Positions 11,155-22,069 of a DNA stretch of 64,000 bases are shown here, in pieces. Position numbers and translations under genes: made by a program. The notes under the pieces are model-generated. The model did no database searches and had not been told where the DNA came from. It worked only from the letters and a program-made list of their open reading frames with translations. The first letter of the stretch is position 1, and each line of letters opens with the position of its first letter. The stretch comes from Nothopassalora personata (lineage: Eukaryota > Ascomycota > Dothideomycetes > Mycosphaerellales > Mycosphaerellaceae): assembly GCA_033816765.1 (NCBI GenBank), contig CM066292.1:2976001-3040000 (forward strand), in the 5' to 3' direction.

Positions 11155-11615
11155 ATTGCGGTCAAGCGGCGGAGGATTTCCTCAGCGAAGAAAACAGATT
11201 CGATGATGATCATGCACGCATCGCGGTCACATATTCTACAGGCATTGCTATTCGCTAGCTGCTATCGCTTAGCAGGGCCATGCATCATGACTTCGAAACC
11301 GCGGCACCGCTCACACCTGACGTGTCTTCTCCGTGCTTCCATGTCGACCTCACCCGACTCGGACGGGCATGTGATATGATGCGAAACGCATGCGAATCGG
11401 TGGCCAACTGCCATCCGGCACTCATCGGCAAGGCAGACGACCGTGGACGAAAGGATATGCCGTGCAACACTCACACAACATGAGCCCTGCCGGCTATAGA
11501 AGGGTGAAGAAACTGGGACCGTGTAACGCAGACGTCATCCCGAAAGGGATGCACACTGCAGTCTTTGGGGTATCTCGTGTAGCATGCTATGTCACCAACG
11601 CCCGTCACATGCTTA
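10666..11615. other. intergenic with (CAT)13
   Basis: About 0.95 kb between the Rheb start and the 3' end of WAPL. It carries a TTG/CAA run near 10680 and the CAT array listed separately. A plus-strand open frame across it (10948-11379) would give a poly-His protein of no known kind, and I do not call it. Confidence 0.5.
11116..11154. repeat. (CAT)13 microsatellite
   Basis: Thirteen perfect CAT units, seen directly, in the Rheb-WAPL intergenic region. A shorter ATC run lies near 21533. Confidence 0.95.
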
Positions 11616-14600
11616 TCAGGCACTCATTTCTGCCTCTGCTCTCAACTTGAGCAGTACGGCCTTTAACTTCTCCGTAAAAGCACTCCAGACGCTCATTCCT
11701 TCTTCGCCCTCGAAATTGAGCGTGTCGACTCTCTGGTGATGGGTGACGAACTCGGTCAATGCACCTACCAATGCATCAAGCTTGCCGTGCGGTAGCTTAG
11801 CACTGATGATGGCCTTGGCTTCCTTGTTCGTGCAGAAGTTGGCCAGGACCACGGCAAGGTAACCATACGCAACATTGGTGACACTCTGTTCCACCGTCTC
11901 GGCCTCGAGAAGGACTTTTTGGCCATGCAAAAAGACGTCCACCAGCGCGACCAACAGTGGCTCAATATCGCTGCTTGCCGCGTGTCTTCTAGCGCTGTCG
12001 CTGTGCTCTGTCAAGTTGATCAAAACGCCCATGGACAGCACAAGCAAGTCTAGGTCGATTCTTCGTTGCTCTTCTGACGACGCCGTGTCCAATCTGGGAA
12101 AGCCTTCACCAATAGTACGCAGCAAGCATTGCACTGTCGGTGGTCGTGACAGAGAACTGCAGTTGCGCGCATTGTCGTTCGTTAGGTTCAGGCAGAGTCG
12201 TAAGGTCAAGAAGTGCACATCCTGATCACTGTCGGGTCCAAGTTGCGGCGACATTAACAGCAGCTTGATGCGCTCCAAGACATCCGACGGCCATGCCAAT
12301 GCCAGTGCGGCGGTGGATAGGCTTTCCAAAGTCGAGACTGCGAGTGACACTTCAGCCAGTGCGTTGCTCTCCGGTACTGTCTCGATGGTCTTGTTAGACG
12401 GGAGTATTTCCCGAATATCATCGACAGAGACCAATTCTGTCCTGTCGCCGGCGCGTCGTAATCTACGGATGAGTTGATCGTGGGCTTTGAGCGCAAGCGT
12501 ACGCGGATTTAGAGTGCTAGGCGGTTTGTTACCCCACATAACATCGCTCGATGCAATCATGAAGACAAAGTCGGCGTAAGTGGCCTGCGCAGACTTTGAC
12601 ATGTTGTTCTGCCTGTCCTTCACAGACCTCTGTATATCAACGCACATACCAAGGGCACGAGTCAGCCAGGGCAGCAAGCCGCCCGACCTCAAGGTCTCCA
12701 TCACATGGTGTGGTGGCTCATTGATCATCATTGCAACGAATGCTGCGGTGAGTGCGAAGTCGGTAACGACATCGGGCGCGGCACTGCATTCGGCGAGCAG
12801 TTGGCGCTCAAAGCCCTGCCTGATGAACCTCTCTGTGAACTGCTTATCAAGGAGCTTGCGGGCCAGCTCGACCATCGCACTCCGCCGTCTGCTTCGTGCG
12901 GATGCCTGGTGGTTGGAGATGTCATCTAATAGGCCAGCAGTGTCGTCCATGAAACGTTGATTGGTCCCAGCGGCACGCAGCTCGTGAACAGTGCGCAGAC
13001 GACCAGAAGCTGCTTCATCGTCACTGTCATCCATGTCGAACGCCGACTTTTGAGATGCCGCATTAGACTTCTCAGTAGTGCGTCTTGATAGTGCTGGCTT
13101 CTCAGGTGATCGCGCAGGAAGATCGAGCATCAAGCTGGCCTCCAAGCTGTCTTCTGGCAAGTAAGACCGTACTCGTGCGTATGTAATCTTGGTACCACCT
13201 TGACTTTGGCTTTGCGATTGCTGACATACTGCAGCGGTCTCGTCTTCGGGCTCGTCGTTCGTATTATCCGCCATGTCAACATCATCGTCGCTGATGTTTT
13301 CATCTTCATCATCTGAAGACTCAGTATCCGAACTTGGCGCCGATGCTTTCAGTCGATCGACGAGTCGGGTGCGTCTGTGTCCGACGTCTGAGCTGGATTT
13401 TGTCAGGGTACGTGCCGTAGTTGACGCAGCTGTTGTTTTCCTCATGCGACCCGTATGCAGACGTAGGTCCTCCATGGGTAGTGTATTGGGTGACGGTGCC
13501 GCATTCTCGCTTGACAATAAGTGAGTCCAGAGCTTCGCCTGTTTTGGTGTCATGCCACCAGTCGCTTTCATCGAGGTGTCCGACGTAGAGGCTTTGCTAG
13601 AGCTCGTCGCCTTCTTTGGAGTAGAGGGTCTGCTGGCTGCCACCAAAGGAGAGCTCGAGGACATCTCGGTAGTCTCGGAGTCTTGCGGTAGCATGTTGGT
13701 GAGGCGCGCCGGTGCAGAAGTCATTTTGTGCGGAGACGATCGTGAGTAGGTGGTCAACTTCTTGCGGCGATCTCTGCGCTCCGCGACCGAGCTGCTCTTA
13801 GGGTTTGCCCTGACACGAGTGGACCCGTCTTCGCTAGAGTCCGGCAGGTCGAAAACGTCCATCTCGGCTCTGTTTGTACCCTGCTCACACGATGGGACCG
13901 GGACTAGGTCACCCATGCCGATATCCTCGTCAACACGCGCATCGACCTCAGTGGCGCGCAGTCTCTTACGTGGAGTGCTGCCGAAGACGCTGGTATCATC
14001 TCCCGACCTTTTGTAGCTTGCTGAGATATGCTGAGGTACGGTTTGCCCAGTGGCGAGCAGCTTCTTGGCCTGAAGCTTAGCAGCAGCACCTTGTGGGTTG
14101 GGACTGGATACTTTCGCTGGGGTTGGAGCGGCATCCCTTGCGGCATCCCTTGCGGCATCCCTTGGTGTGGTATGCTTCACATGCTTCGATAGCTCACGCT
14201 CTTTACTTTGCTTCTCCTCTTCTTGTAGCAACGCTTTTGCGAGCTCTGCCTGCAGCTGCGCATCAGCTGACTCTACATCATTCCTCCCGCGTCGCTTGAG
14301 TAATTCATCATCCGGCTTGGTAGCTGCTTCTCTGCGCTTCTCCCATGGTGCGAGCTCCGCCTCCTTCTCCGGTACAACGCTGGCCGGTCTTGGCTTCAGC
14401 AAATGCTTCGGCGGCAATAATCGCCTAACGTATGTTTCGGCTTCATCGTCCGAGGATGGCACATCGAAAGCGTCTTGCTTCCCTGAACGTTGCTTCGCAG
14501 GTTCGGGCGGGTGTGTTTTCGCTTCCTGCTTTCGTACCGGCCAGCTTCCCGTCACTGTCGTCGTACGTGAGGCAACAGTTTTCTTCACTGGCGCCTCGTC

Positions 14601-14714
14601 TTCACTCGATCCACCAAAAGCGTCCAGGCTCCAGGTGTTGGTGCTCCGTGAAGCCTTGCCATAGGTTGCTGGTCTGCGACGACGCACTGGCGGAAGCGGT
14701 GATGCCGTCGCCAT
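11616..14714 (-). CDS. WPL1: WAPL family cohesin-release factor
   Basis: Homologue of Wapl/Rad61, which opens cohesin rings and so controls sister-chromatid cohesion and loop size in the nucleus. One uninterrupted 1032-codon frame from ATG 14714. The N-terminus has the conserved RRPATYGKASRSTNTWSL. Residues about 30-560 are low-complexity, with acidic Ser patches (ESSDDEDENISDDDVDMAD near 470) and a triple RDAA repeat near 185-197. The folded WAPL domain begins about 570 with TVHELRAAGTNQRFMDDTAG and continues through armadillo-like helices to the end. Length is typical of filamentous-fungal members. Divergent from FUR1, with 618 bp between. The large disordered N-terminus is unlike the much shorter yeast Rad61. 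Confidence 0.88.
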   Translation of the reverse strand: MATASPLPPVRRRRPATYGKASRSTNTWSLDAFGGSSEDEAPVKKTVASRTTTVTGSWPVRKQEAKTHPPEPAKQRSGKQDAFDVPSSDDEAETYVRRLLPPKHLLKPRPASVVPEKEAELAPWEKRREAATKPDDELLKRRGRNDVESADAQLQAELAKALLQEEEKQSKERELSKHVKHTTPRDAARDAARDAAPTPAKVSSPNPQGAAAKLQAKKLLATGQTVPQHISASYKRSGDDTSVFGSTPRKRLRATEVDARVDEDIGMGDLVPVPSCEQGTNRAEMDVFDLPDSSEDGSTRVRANPKSSSVAERRDRRKKLTTYSRSSPHKMTSAPARLTNMLPQDSETTEMSSSSPLVAASRPSTPKKATSSSKASTSDTSMKATGGMTPKQAKLWTHLLSSENAAPSPNTLPMEDLRLHTGRMRKTTAASTTARTLTKSSSDVGHRRTRLVDRLKASAPSSDTESSDDEDENISDDDVDMADNTNDEPEDETAAVCQQSQSQSQGGTKITYARVRSYLPEDSLEASLMLDLPARSPEKPALSRRTTEKSNAASQKSAFDMDDSDDEAASGRLRTVHELRAAGTNQRFMDDTAGLLDDISNHQASARSRRRSAMVELARKLLDKQFTERFIRQGFERQLLAECSAAPDVVTDFALTAAFVAMMINEPPHHVMETLRSGGLLPWLTRALGMCVDIQRSVKDRQNNMSKSAQATYADFVFMIASSDVMWGNKPPSTLNPRTLALKAHDQLIRRLRRAGDRTELVSVDDIREILPSNKTIETVPESNALAEVSLAVSTLESLSTAALALAWPSDVLERIKLLLMSPQLGPDSDQDVHFLTLRLCLNLTNDNARNCSSLSRPPTVQCLLRTIGEGFPRLDTASSEEQRRIDLDLLVLSMGVLINLTEHSDSARRHAASSDIEPLLVALVDVFLHGQKVLLEAETVEQSVTNVAYGYLAVVLANFCTNKEAKAIISAKLPHGKLDALVGALTEFVTHHQRVDTLNFEGEEGMSVWSAFTEKLKAVLLKLRAEAEMSA
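14126..14162 (-). repeat. tandem 12-bp repeat in WAPL (RDAA)3
   Basis: Three near-identical 12-bp units encode RDAARDAARDAA in the disordered N-terminal half of the WAPL protein. Seen directly; likely a replication-slippage product. Confidence 0.85.
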
Positions 14715-15332
14715 AGTAGTAAGACTGTCGCATAGAATTGATTATGATGTAGCGACGGTCATGTCCCCAGTCGCATGCCGTCACGGTTCCGTTGCAGTGT
14801 CGTTCGGATTCGGCGCAAACAGAGTGAGTTCGTGATCTTACAGGTATTTAGACGCGTTCAAGCCGTGTGGCGGCGGACGTGATGCTTTCCATGTGGTCGT
14901 GATGGTCGATCGGACGGTACAGCGGGTCCTCTATGCGCTCGTTATCTGCTTGTGAGGTGAGGTGCAACATGAAAGTGAGGAAGACGCGAATGTTTACCTA
15001 TGGAAGCGAGGGTGAGACCCTTCCAAATTAGCCAGACGTCATCCTGGCTCAAGCAAGGATGTGAGGGCGGTGCCCGCCGAAGCACAAACCCGTGTGGGCC
15101 TGGCCGATGCAGCTTCGATAGGCACGCGACACTTCACCTTCATATATATATATATATATATATATATCCACTATGTAGCAGAAAAAGACACTGAGGAGCC
15201 CTCCAGCGGCTTCATCTCGCTACCTTTCAAGTCCTGGTCACTGGCATACCGAGGTCATACCAGACACCAGACACCAGACACCAGACATCTCCAGAAATTT
15301 CAGTTTCAACAGCCATTGGCACACCAACCACT
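14715..15332. promoter_or_regulatory. divergent WAPL/FUR1 promoter region with (AT)n and 7-bp repeats
   Basis: This 618-bp interval separates two divergent start codons. It contains an AT dinucleotide run of about 13 units at 15142-15167 and four tandem ACCAGAC units at 15259-15286, 46 bp before the FUR1 ATG. Whether these affect transcription is unknown; the position is seen, the role is inference. Confidence 0.55.
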
Positions 15333-16141
15333 ATGGCAGACACGACAGAAGGCAAGACGTCTCCACTAATCAGAGCCCCGAGTCAATCCCTCGGTCCTGA
15401 ATACAGACCCTCTGAGCAGAGGCCCACAGCTACAGTCTCAACAGCGCCCAAGATCGACAACCTACACATCCTGCCTCAATCTCCTCAGTTGATTGCCCTC
15501 CTCACCATGATCCGCGACAAAGGCACAGGCCGCGCAGACTTCATCTTCCACAGCAACCGCATCAGTCGACTCCTAGTCGAAGAAGCTCTCAACCACTTAC
15601 CAGTCCAGACCAAGACTGTCACTACACCCGTTGGTCGCACATATGCTGGCGTTCACTTCGAAGGTACAACCTCACTTCCAACCTTATGATAATCTCACTC
15701 ACCAATTCCACCCTAGGCAAAATTTGCGGCGTTTCCATAATGCGCGCCGGCGAAGCCATGGAACAAGCCCTGCGCGAATGCTGCCGCAGCGTCCGCATCG
15801 GCAAAATTCTAATCCAACGCGACGAGGAAACTTCGAAGCCTCGCCTCTTCTACGACAAACTCCCGTCCGACATCAAGGACCGCTGGGTCCTGCTCCTAGA
15901 TCCCATGCTCGCCACGGGCGGCTCCGCGCTCATGGCTGTCGATGTCTTGCGGTCGAAAGGTGTTCCCGAGGATAGGATCTTGTTCTTGAATTTGATCGCT
16001 AGTCCCGAGGGCGTGCACAATTTCGCCGAGAGGTTCCCGCAAGTGAGGGTGGTCACTGCATTTGTGGATGAGGGTTTGGACGAGAAGAACTACATTGTGC
16101 CCGGGTTGGGAGACTTTGGGGATAGGTTTTTCACGTTGTAG
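15333..16141 (+). CDS. FUR1: uracil phosphoribosyltransferase
   Basis: Converts uracil and PRPP to UMP in pyrimidine salvage, in the cytosol; also the enzyme that activates 5-fluorouracil in fungi. Two exons, 15333-15663 and 15717-16141 (GTACAA donor, CCCTAG acceptor, 53-nt intron), give 251 residues, the family's usual size. Visible landmarks are HILPQSPQLIALLTMIRDK, the RLLVEEAL helix, GVSIMRAGEAME, the PRPP-binding loop LDPMLATGGSA at about 168-178, and the uracil-binding C-terminus PGLGDFGDRFF. In the URC pathway a UPRT homologue also acts early in uracil catabolism, and a URC1 homologue lies about 10 kb to the left. The ATG is chosen as the first in-frame Met after the 7-bp repeats. Confidence 0.95.
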
Positions 16142-16283
16142 TTTGGGAGATTTTTGGGGACTGCGTCGCGGCACAAGTCGTGCACGAAGCTCGAATCAGC
16201 TGGGCTGCCTGACGGTGTAGACCATGACAAGTACGAAAGTGCCTTCTGCGTTCTAATGTACAAGCATGCTCCCGACACTCTCG

Positions 16284-17941
16284 TCATGATCCAGGCGCAG
16301 GCCGTCCAAGTAGCTCGATCCGCCTTGCATTGCCGAACCGATCCTGGTATCCGAGCCTCGCCACGATAGGATCAGCGATACTCCAGTGACTGACCTCCAA
16401 TCTGATGCCGTTGTCTGGATCAGCATACACAGTGCTGCCGCTACCTCCTCGTATCACCTCAGAGGACACTTCAGTATTCCTCCTGTGCAGAGCCTGCATC
16501 GTCTTGATCGTAGAAAGATCGCCACTGAGAGAGCTAATCCTATTCTCGCGAACTCGCAGAACTTCATCTTTGCCCCCAACGTAATCGCCAACAGACTGCC
16601 CTGGCGACGTGGCGCCTAGCCGGATGCTGCGCTGCATTTCTGAGTCGACTTGACTCTTCGATCTGGACATGGTCGATAGTCTGGTCTCGAATTCAGGCTC
16701 GGTGGCGTCGTAGTGAATAAATTTGCTGATGCAGCGTTTCACGAGTCCGGCAGTGGCAGGCATGCAGGCGCAGGATATGGAGCAGTAAACCTCAACGACT
16801 GACCAGATCCCGATGTAGGTGTAGTCCCAGGTTGGGTTATCTGATTCGCCGAGAATGGAAATGTAGTTTATGCGGATGATGGAGCAGATCGTGACGAGGG
16901 AGCCTATCGAGAAGGTGAAGAGTAGCCTAGACATGTTACCGTCAGCGAACGCGCACCGTCAATAACTGGATTCAGGACTTACCCAAGTTTCCTCGGCCAC
17001 GAAATGTTAAGCTTGATCAGCTTTGGGAAGGGCAAGGCGATAACGATGACATCAAACGCGATGTTGATGCCAGCTGCTGCCACTACTTGCGCTGTGCGGT
17101 TGTTGCACATTTCGCCAGACTGCGGCGCAGCAGTACTCCAAGCTAAATGGATAGGCGTGCACTGAAAGATGCTCGTCACTGAGAACGCAATCATTGCCAA
17201 CGATATTGCTCCAATCATGGTCCAATTCATCACGCGAAAACGGGAGAATTTGTGGTCCGGCCAGGTGCGCAGATACAGCAGCAGCAACGAGATCTTCGAA
17301 AGGAAGATGACGACCAAATAGAGCGGCTGGCAGATGTAGAACCAGAAGAGAAAGTCCTCGATCCTCTCAGCGTCAAGCTCCCATACGTCTCGTCCGTAGC
17401 CAGCGTCGATGTCCTTGTTGCCTGCATAGAGCAAAGCGACCGCGAATGGATACAGTGCGAAGAGTGTCCAGTCGTCCCAACGATAGCCAGCACCTTTCAG
17501 TCGAGGCCACCGTGAGAGTATGCGGGCGGCGGTGAAAATTGTGGCGATGACGAACAAGGACCATACCACTCCTCGCACGGCAGATGATTCATCGCGAACG
17601 GGTAGACCGCATGTGTCCGCTCGGAATTTCTGGGCTTCAAGCTGCTCGTCGATCTTGCAGGAGGTGACGAGACATGCTTTCAGGCTGGCGGCAAGGTCGT
17701 CATCGGTGCAGAAGCAGATGTCGGTTGGCTTGCAAGAGTAGGTTGGGAGTACGTTCGCTGCGCAGGTAATCTGTCAATGTTAGCGAATGTCCGCTACGCC
17801 ACTGCGTCAGCCGTTCATACGCACCACGCACGCTGGCAAAGCAAGAGCAGTATCTGCGTTTGTGGCATTACTTGAAGTCTGCGCTCTAGTGACGCTCGTC
17901 CAGGAAAGCACGAGTATCAGCACCTCCAAGCAAAACCACAT
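16284..17941 (-). CDS. CFEM-domain seven-TM receptor (PTH11-like)
   Basis: Fungal-specific GPCR-like protein of the type that includes Magnaporthe Pth11, placed in the plasma membrane. Three exons (17941-17825, 17770-16983, 16926-16284) give 515 residues. It starts with a signal peptide (MWFCLEVLILVLSW...) and continues with a CFEM module whose cysteines include KPTDICFCTDD, KACLVTSCKID and DTCGLP. Then comes the rhodopsin-fold block: RILSRWPRLKGAGYRWDDW, several hydrophobic helices, YLRTWPDHKFSRFRVMNW and a seventh helix region IWSVVEVYCSISCACMP. The cytoplasmic tail is Ser-rich. Introns begin GTGCGT and GTAAGT. The ligand is unknown; roles in host surface sensing are known for some relatives but cannot be read from this sequence. 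Confidence 0.9.
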
Positions 17942-19192
17942 CCTGTGCAAGCTCGGAGCTTATGGTCGGAGCAAGGCTGACAGCAGTGCTCGAAAACGTG
18001 GTCAACCCAAATCATCTTGTACTTGCCATGCGGTGCCTGTTCAGGTCTATCTCACTACACGGATCGAGCGACGATGGTCCGAGCTAGACATTTCAAGATC
18101 TAGAATGGCCCAGCACAGCGACTTCCGACGTGAGGCGCTCATCTGGCGTGATGCTTAAGACCATATAAGAAGCGCTTTGGATCGTGTACTGGGTAGCATT
18201 AGGTGGCAGACCGGGAGCGTTGCCCGGTTCGTGACTCGTGACAAGCGATGGGACACTGAGGTTCTTGGCACAGGGCTGTCGTGTAGGGCGTGAATTGTGG
18301 CACAGCCTGGCAGAGACGCCAGATCGAGTGCGGTCGCCATATAAAAGTCCCTGACTGATGCGTGTAGCCAAGTACGGTCAGGCTGTCAGCCTCGTTGGAC
18401 GTCCTTTCTTGCAGGCAACGAGTGGTAGTATTCGAATCGTAGTGATATCTTGGGCTAACGCACTTGGACGTGCATCTGGCTATGAGTGTCATGCAGGGAG
18501 GTGGCGCATTAGCAGAAGCGGTTCTATAACGTTTCTTCCATGCCTCATCCATGCTACTCCATGCTCATAACATGAAACGGTCTGTGCGTTTCATGATCTT
18601 GCTGTGCTTGTTGTTATCGGCCATCGTCCTTATCAAAGCGAAAACATGTAGGTACTCCTGGAGAACAGAACTTGTCGCCACACCTTACCAGGGCATACAG
18701 TAGCGCACCGGTTGACGAGCTGGCATAGTAAAGACGTGTCGGAGGTAGTAATAAGGAGCTGAAAATGTGTTTGGCCGAGTCGCTATGGCGCTATCTCCCG
18801 TCCACCGGGATCGACTCTGGCTAGCGTGGGACTCCCCGGCGGCCAATTCGCGATGAGCATCGTGGTTGTCGGGGTTGTTTGGAGGTCATCCGTTAGCGCG
18901 GTCTCGCTATCCACGAATGAGAGAAACGAGGGTCAACCATGGACTCATGTTGACTTCCTTTCGGGATGAAGACGTCTAGACTATCAAGCGACAACATCGC
19001 AAGGCAAACGAACATATCGTCAGTGACTTCAAAGGTGGTTGAACGGACAAGCGCTGCAGTCGCCTGGCTCCACAGCTCAAGCATCAGCGCCACTCAAATT
19101 GCCTCCTGTGGCATCGGATCAAGACAAGGTAGGTGTTTTCCTCGTGGTCAAGTTCTTCCATCGCATGAGTCTACCTCACCGTTACACGTACG
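17942..19192. other. intergenic, nothing recognised
   Basis: About 1.25 kb between the receptor start and the F-box relic. Only short frames; TATA-like motifs (CATATAA near 18165, CCATATAAAAG near 18340) occur but no gene can be tied to them. Confidence 0.45.
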
Positions 19193-19686
19193 GTGGCAAG
19201 CACATATACAAAGCCAGAGGCGAGCCACAAAGCCCGCGACCGCTTCTTCTCCGTCCCAGAGCTCGTTACAATCTTTCTCGAGCAAGCAACAACCAGAACA
19301 TTGGTCAACTGCCAGCGTGTTTGCCACACATGGAACTCCATCATCCAAGGCTCCGAAACTCTCCGGCAACATCTCTTCCTCTAAGCAGCTCCGCCAGACA
19401 TTGAACCTATCATCAATCCTATCACGACGAGTGCTTTACTATCTTAGCAGACAGCTGGGACAGCTATGTCAAAGACCAAAATGGCTCGAATATCGACTCA
19501 GGTTGGGCACGAGACGGCGAACTTGAACACGCGCCAGCACGGCGTGCGTCTGCGCGCAAGGAAGGGTCGTGGCTTCACATGCTAGTATCACAGCCACCGA
19601 TCCGCAGACTTGACTGGTGGCACGTATGGAATCCGGAGTTTCGATATACTTGGTCTCCTACTGCTAGTGCAGGCAGGGTTCATTAA
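19193..19686 (+). pseudogene. decayed F-box protein gene
   Basis: The first frame reads STYTKPEASHKARDRFFSVP, then ELVTIFLEQATTRTLVNCQR and VCHTWNSIIQGSETLRQHLF. That is a recognisable F-box with the Q-R-VC-x-W core. It meets a TAA at 19382, continues after it as PPDIEPIINP, meets a TAG, and the conserved continuation then appears in a shifted frame (SWLHMLVSQPPIRRLDWWHV, ending RVH at a stop at 19686). The expected ATG is GTG at 19193, and no in-frame ATG exists after the preceding stop. So the gene has lost its start, gained two stops and shifted frame. Intact relatives are substrate adaptors of SCF ubiquitin ligases. Confidence 0.7.
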
Positions 19687-20404
19687 TATCTCAACAACAT
19701 CATTGTCACAATCGGCATGCGGTGGGATCTTGTAGAGGCTCGTATGGCTCGTGGGTGCCGAGTGCGTGTGCTTTACTTCCCCCAAAGGACAGTCTATGCT
19801 CAATAGGTCGTCCAGCAATCATGCTTGGGAGTGGCAGCAGAGACATGTGGGCCATCAGCATCGAGGTTTGCCAGAGTATGCGCCTCTGGAACCAACCGGT
19901 GACGGGACGTGAAGTTTTCGACATAATACCTTGGAGTGGGTGTCGCCGAAGGGCACGCAGAGAGGAAGATACGTCTATGCCGGCGACCCCTTCCATGTGC
20001 TTCGAAACGACTACAGCCAAGACCACGAGGGCGCCTGCCAAGGTCCGCTTGTCAACGGTCGAGAGCACGGGATTGACGGTGAAAGCAGTGGAAATGGCTT
20101 GAACAGATCTCATCGTGTACTACTGCATCAATCGATGACGAAATCTATCCGGCTGTAGCGTAATTACTACAACAACTGCCCAACAACTCAGGGTCAAGGT
20201 ATCCACTACACGCACTTAAACAAGCCGTTGAGTATCCTGACTTCCATTACCCTCCCCCTATCTTTGGCGACATTCGCTTGCCTCATTCGCACCCCTTCAA
20301 CCCACGAGCATTCCCACCTTGTTCGTGAAAATCGCGATCTATCGCAAAGAGTGTTCGTGATCGTTGTTCGCGTTATCGCATCTCAAGGCAGTAAGCCACA
20401 GGCG
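19687..20404. other. intergenic, possible further decay products
   Basis: About 0.7 kb after the F-box relic. Short frames such as YVYAGDPFHVLRNDY (near 19970) look faintly protein-like but are isolated. No gene supported. Confidence 0.4.
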
Positions 20405-21151
20405 CTTACTGGCTCTTGCCGGCGGCGTCACGGAGACCGGAGGAAGAGCCGTGCTCGAAGAAGCGGGCGAAGAATGGCTGGAGGAGCGATCGGAAGACGA
20501 TCTGGGCGCCGCTGGTCATGGTCAGTATGGGTAAATGTGTGAAGTTTGGGCATTACATACCCAGTCTGTGGAAGAGCCATCCAGAGAACAAGGATGAACT
20601 TGAAGACGTAGTAGAATGGGAACCAGTAGACGGCGTTGATGGCCGACTCAAGCACCGTCAGGAAAGCGTAGACGACCCAGTACTATCGTATAACACATCA
20701 GCATGACATTTCCTGACCACTTTTTGTTCCCACTTTCTCAACTTACGGTGAGCCATTGTGTGTCATCGGACTTTCCGCTGCTGAAGAGAGCCTCGAGGGA
20801 GTAGTAGGCTGGGATCGCGAAACCGGCAGTGTTCACCAAGAACTCGCCGGCAATGTTAAAGAAGACGAGGAAGAAGTAGAGGGCGCCGAGTCCGAGGACG
20901 ACGTAGACTTTTGGGACGCTGGTTTGCTGCTCGAAGTTGTTGAGGGCTGGGTACTTGGACAGCTCCCTGGAGTCGCTGTTAGCATGGCGTGCATCTCTTT
21001 CGTGGAGTCGCGTGGTATGTTGCAGACATACTTGTCGAGCTGCGAGAGGTGGTATTGGGCCCTGCGAGCGTTATTAGCATTGTCGTGGCCGGCGGTGGGC
21101 GCTAGACCCTTACTTCTCTTGGACAGAGCCCTGGGCGTTTCCGGAGGACAT
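20405..21151 (-). CDS. YOP1: Yop1/REEP5-type ER-shaping protein
   Basis: Reticulon-like hairpin membrane protein that bends tubular ER membrane. Five exons starting at ATG 21151 (MSSGNAQGSVQEK). Landmarks in order: YHLSQLDKELSKYPALNN (amphipathic start), VYVVLGLGALYFFLVFFN (first hairpin), AIPAYYSLEALFSSGKSDDTQ, then SAINAVYWFPFYYVFKFILV and LWMALPQTG (second hairpin). The last exon has GAQIVFRSLLQPFFARFF and stops at 20405. The introns start GTAAGG, GTATGT, GTAAGT and GTATGT. The protein is about 170 residues, the normal length. Divergent from the RFX gene. Confidence 0.94.
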
Positions 21152-22069
21152 GGCGGCGGTCGTCGTTGTGTTGATGGGCTCTCGAGCAGATGTGTTGATG
21201 GGTCAAGAGATGTGGTTAGGAGAGGCCTTATTGACAGTGACAGTTGGCGCGGGAGATTGTGCGAACTGGCAAGAGGATGACGTTGCGTGTTGAGAAGTTG
21301 GAGAGCTCTTCGGGCTGAGCCGCACAGGGGACAACAGGGATATTCACGTTTGGCGATCCGTGGTTGCTACCCGCAATCACGATGTTGTCGGGATTGGGAT
21401 ATGGAGCTACAGAGCAATTGCTGGATTGTATTGTGCCTGTGATCAAGCAGTCATCTGAGCAAATCTGTACATGTCACGTCTGTGAGGTATTCACGCGAGT
21501 GCCAAATGAACGAGGGTCCCTGTGCTATGTATCATCATCATCATCATCATGCTCGGAGACGGATTAATCAGTCGCCGTTGGTCTCGTTCTTGGCCCGCGT
21601 TGCTCAGCTGCTGCAGCGGTATCAAAACAATCAACATCAGCGAGCATCAACGTCGCAATCTCGACCATCTCCTCTGCTCTCCCCATCTCGACAGGGCCCT
21701 CGTCGCGACCTTCACGCCCGATCGCTCCTTCCGCCACTACTGACATTCGCTCCTTCCTCGACGAATTGGCCAAGTCGAGTAGCGACGCCTCCGCTACGCC
21801 CGAAAAAGAGCGTACCACCGACAAGTGGAATCCGAGCATTCCTCAGGCTATATGTTAGAGCTTTGGAGAGGTAAAGCTGCTCTGCACAGCTACTACACAC
21901 TGGACTGGACCTGGTCCGGTGGAGCAGCTGTTTCAACAGGATCCCGACTGACCCCAGCCACCGCGTAGACCTCGCCGCAGCCGCCGGACAATAGCAATAG
22001 CTAGGAGACGGATCAACAACAACAACAAGTCAACAGACAAAGCTCGAGTATTGTTACGCTTGACGACCT
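21152..22069. promoter_or_regulatory. divergent YOP1/RFX upstream region
   Basis: About 0.9 kb between two divergent start codons. It holds an ATC run near 21533 and an ACA run before the RFX start (22016-22030). Open frames across it show no domains. Promoter role is inferred from position only. Confidence 0.45.

Noticed and set aside
10948..11379. Plus-strand frame with 13 consecutive His codons
   Set aside because: The His run is just the (CAT)13 microsatellite; the rest has no coding character.
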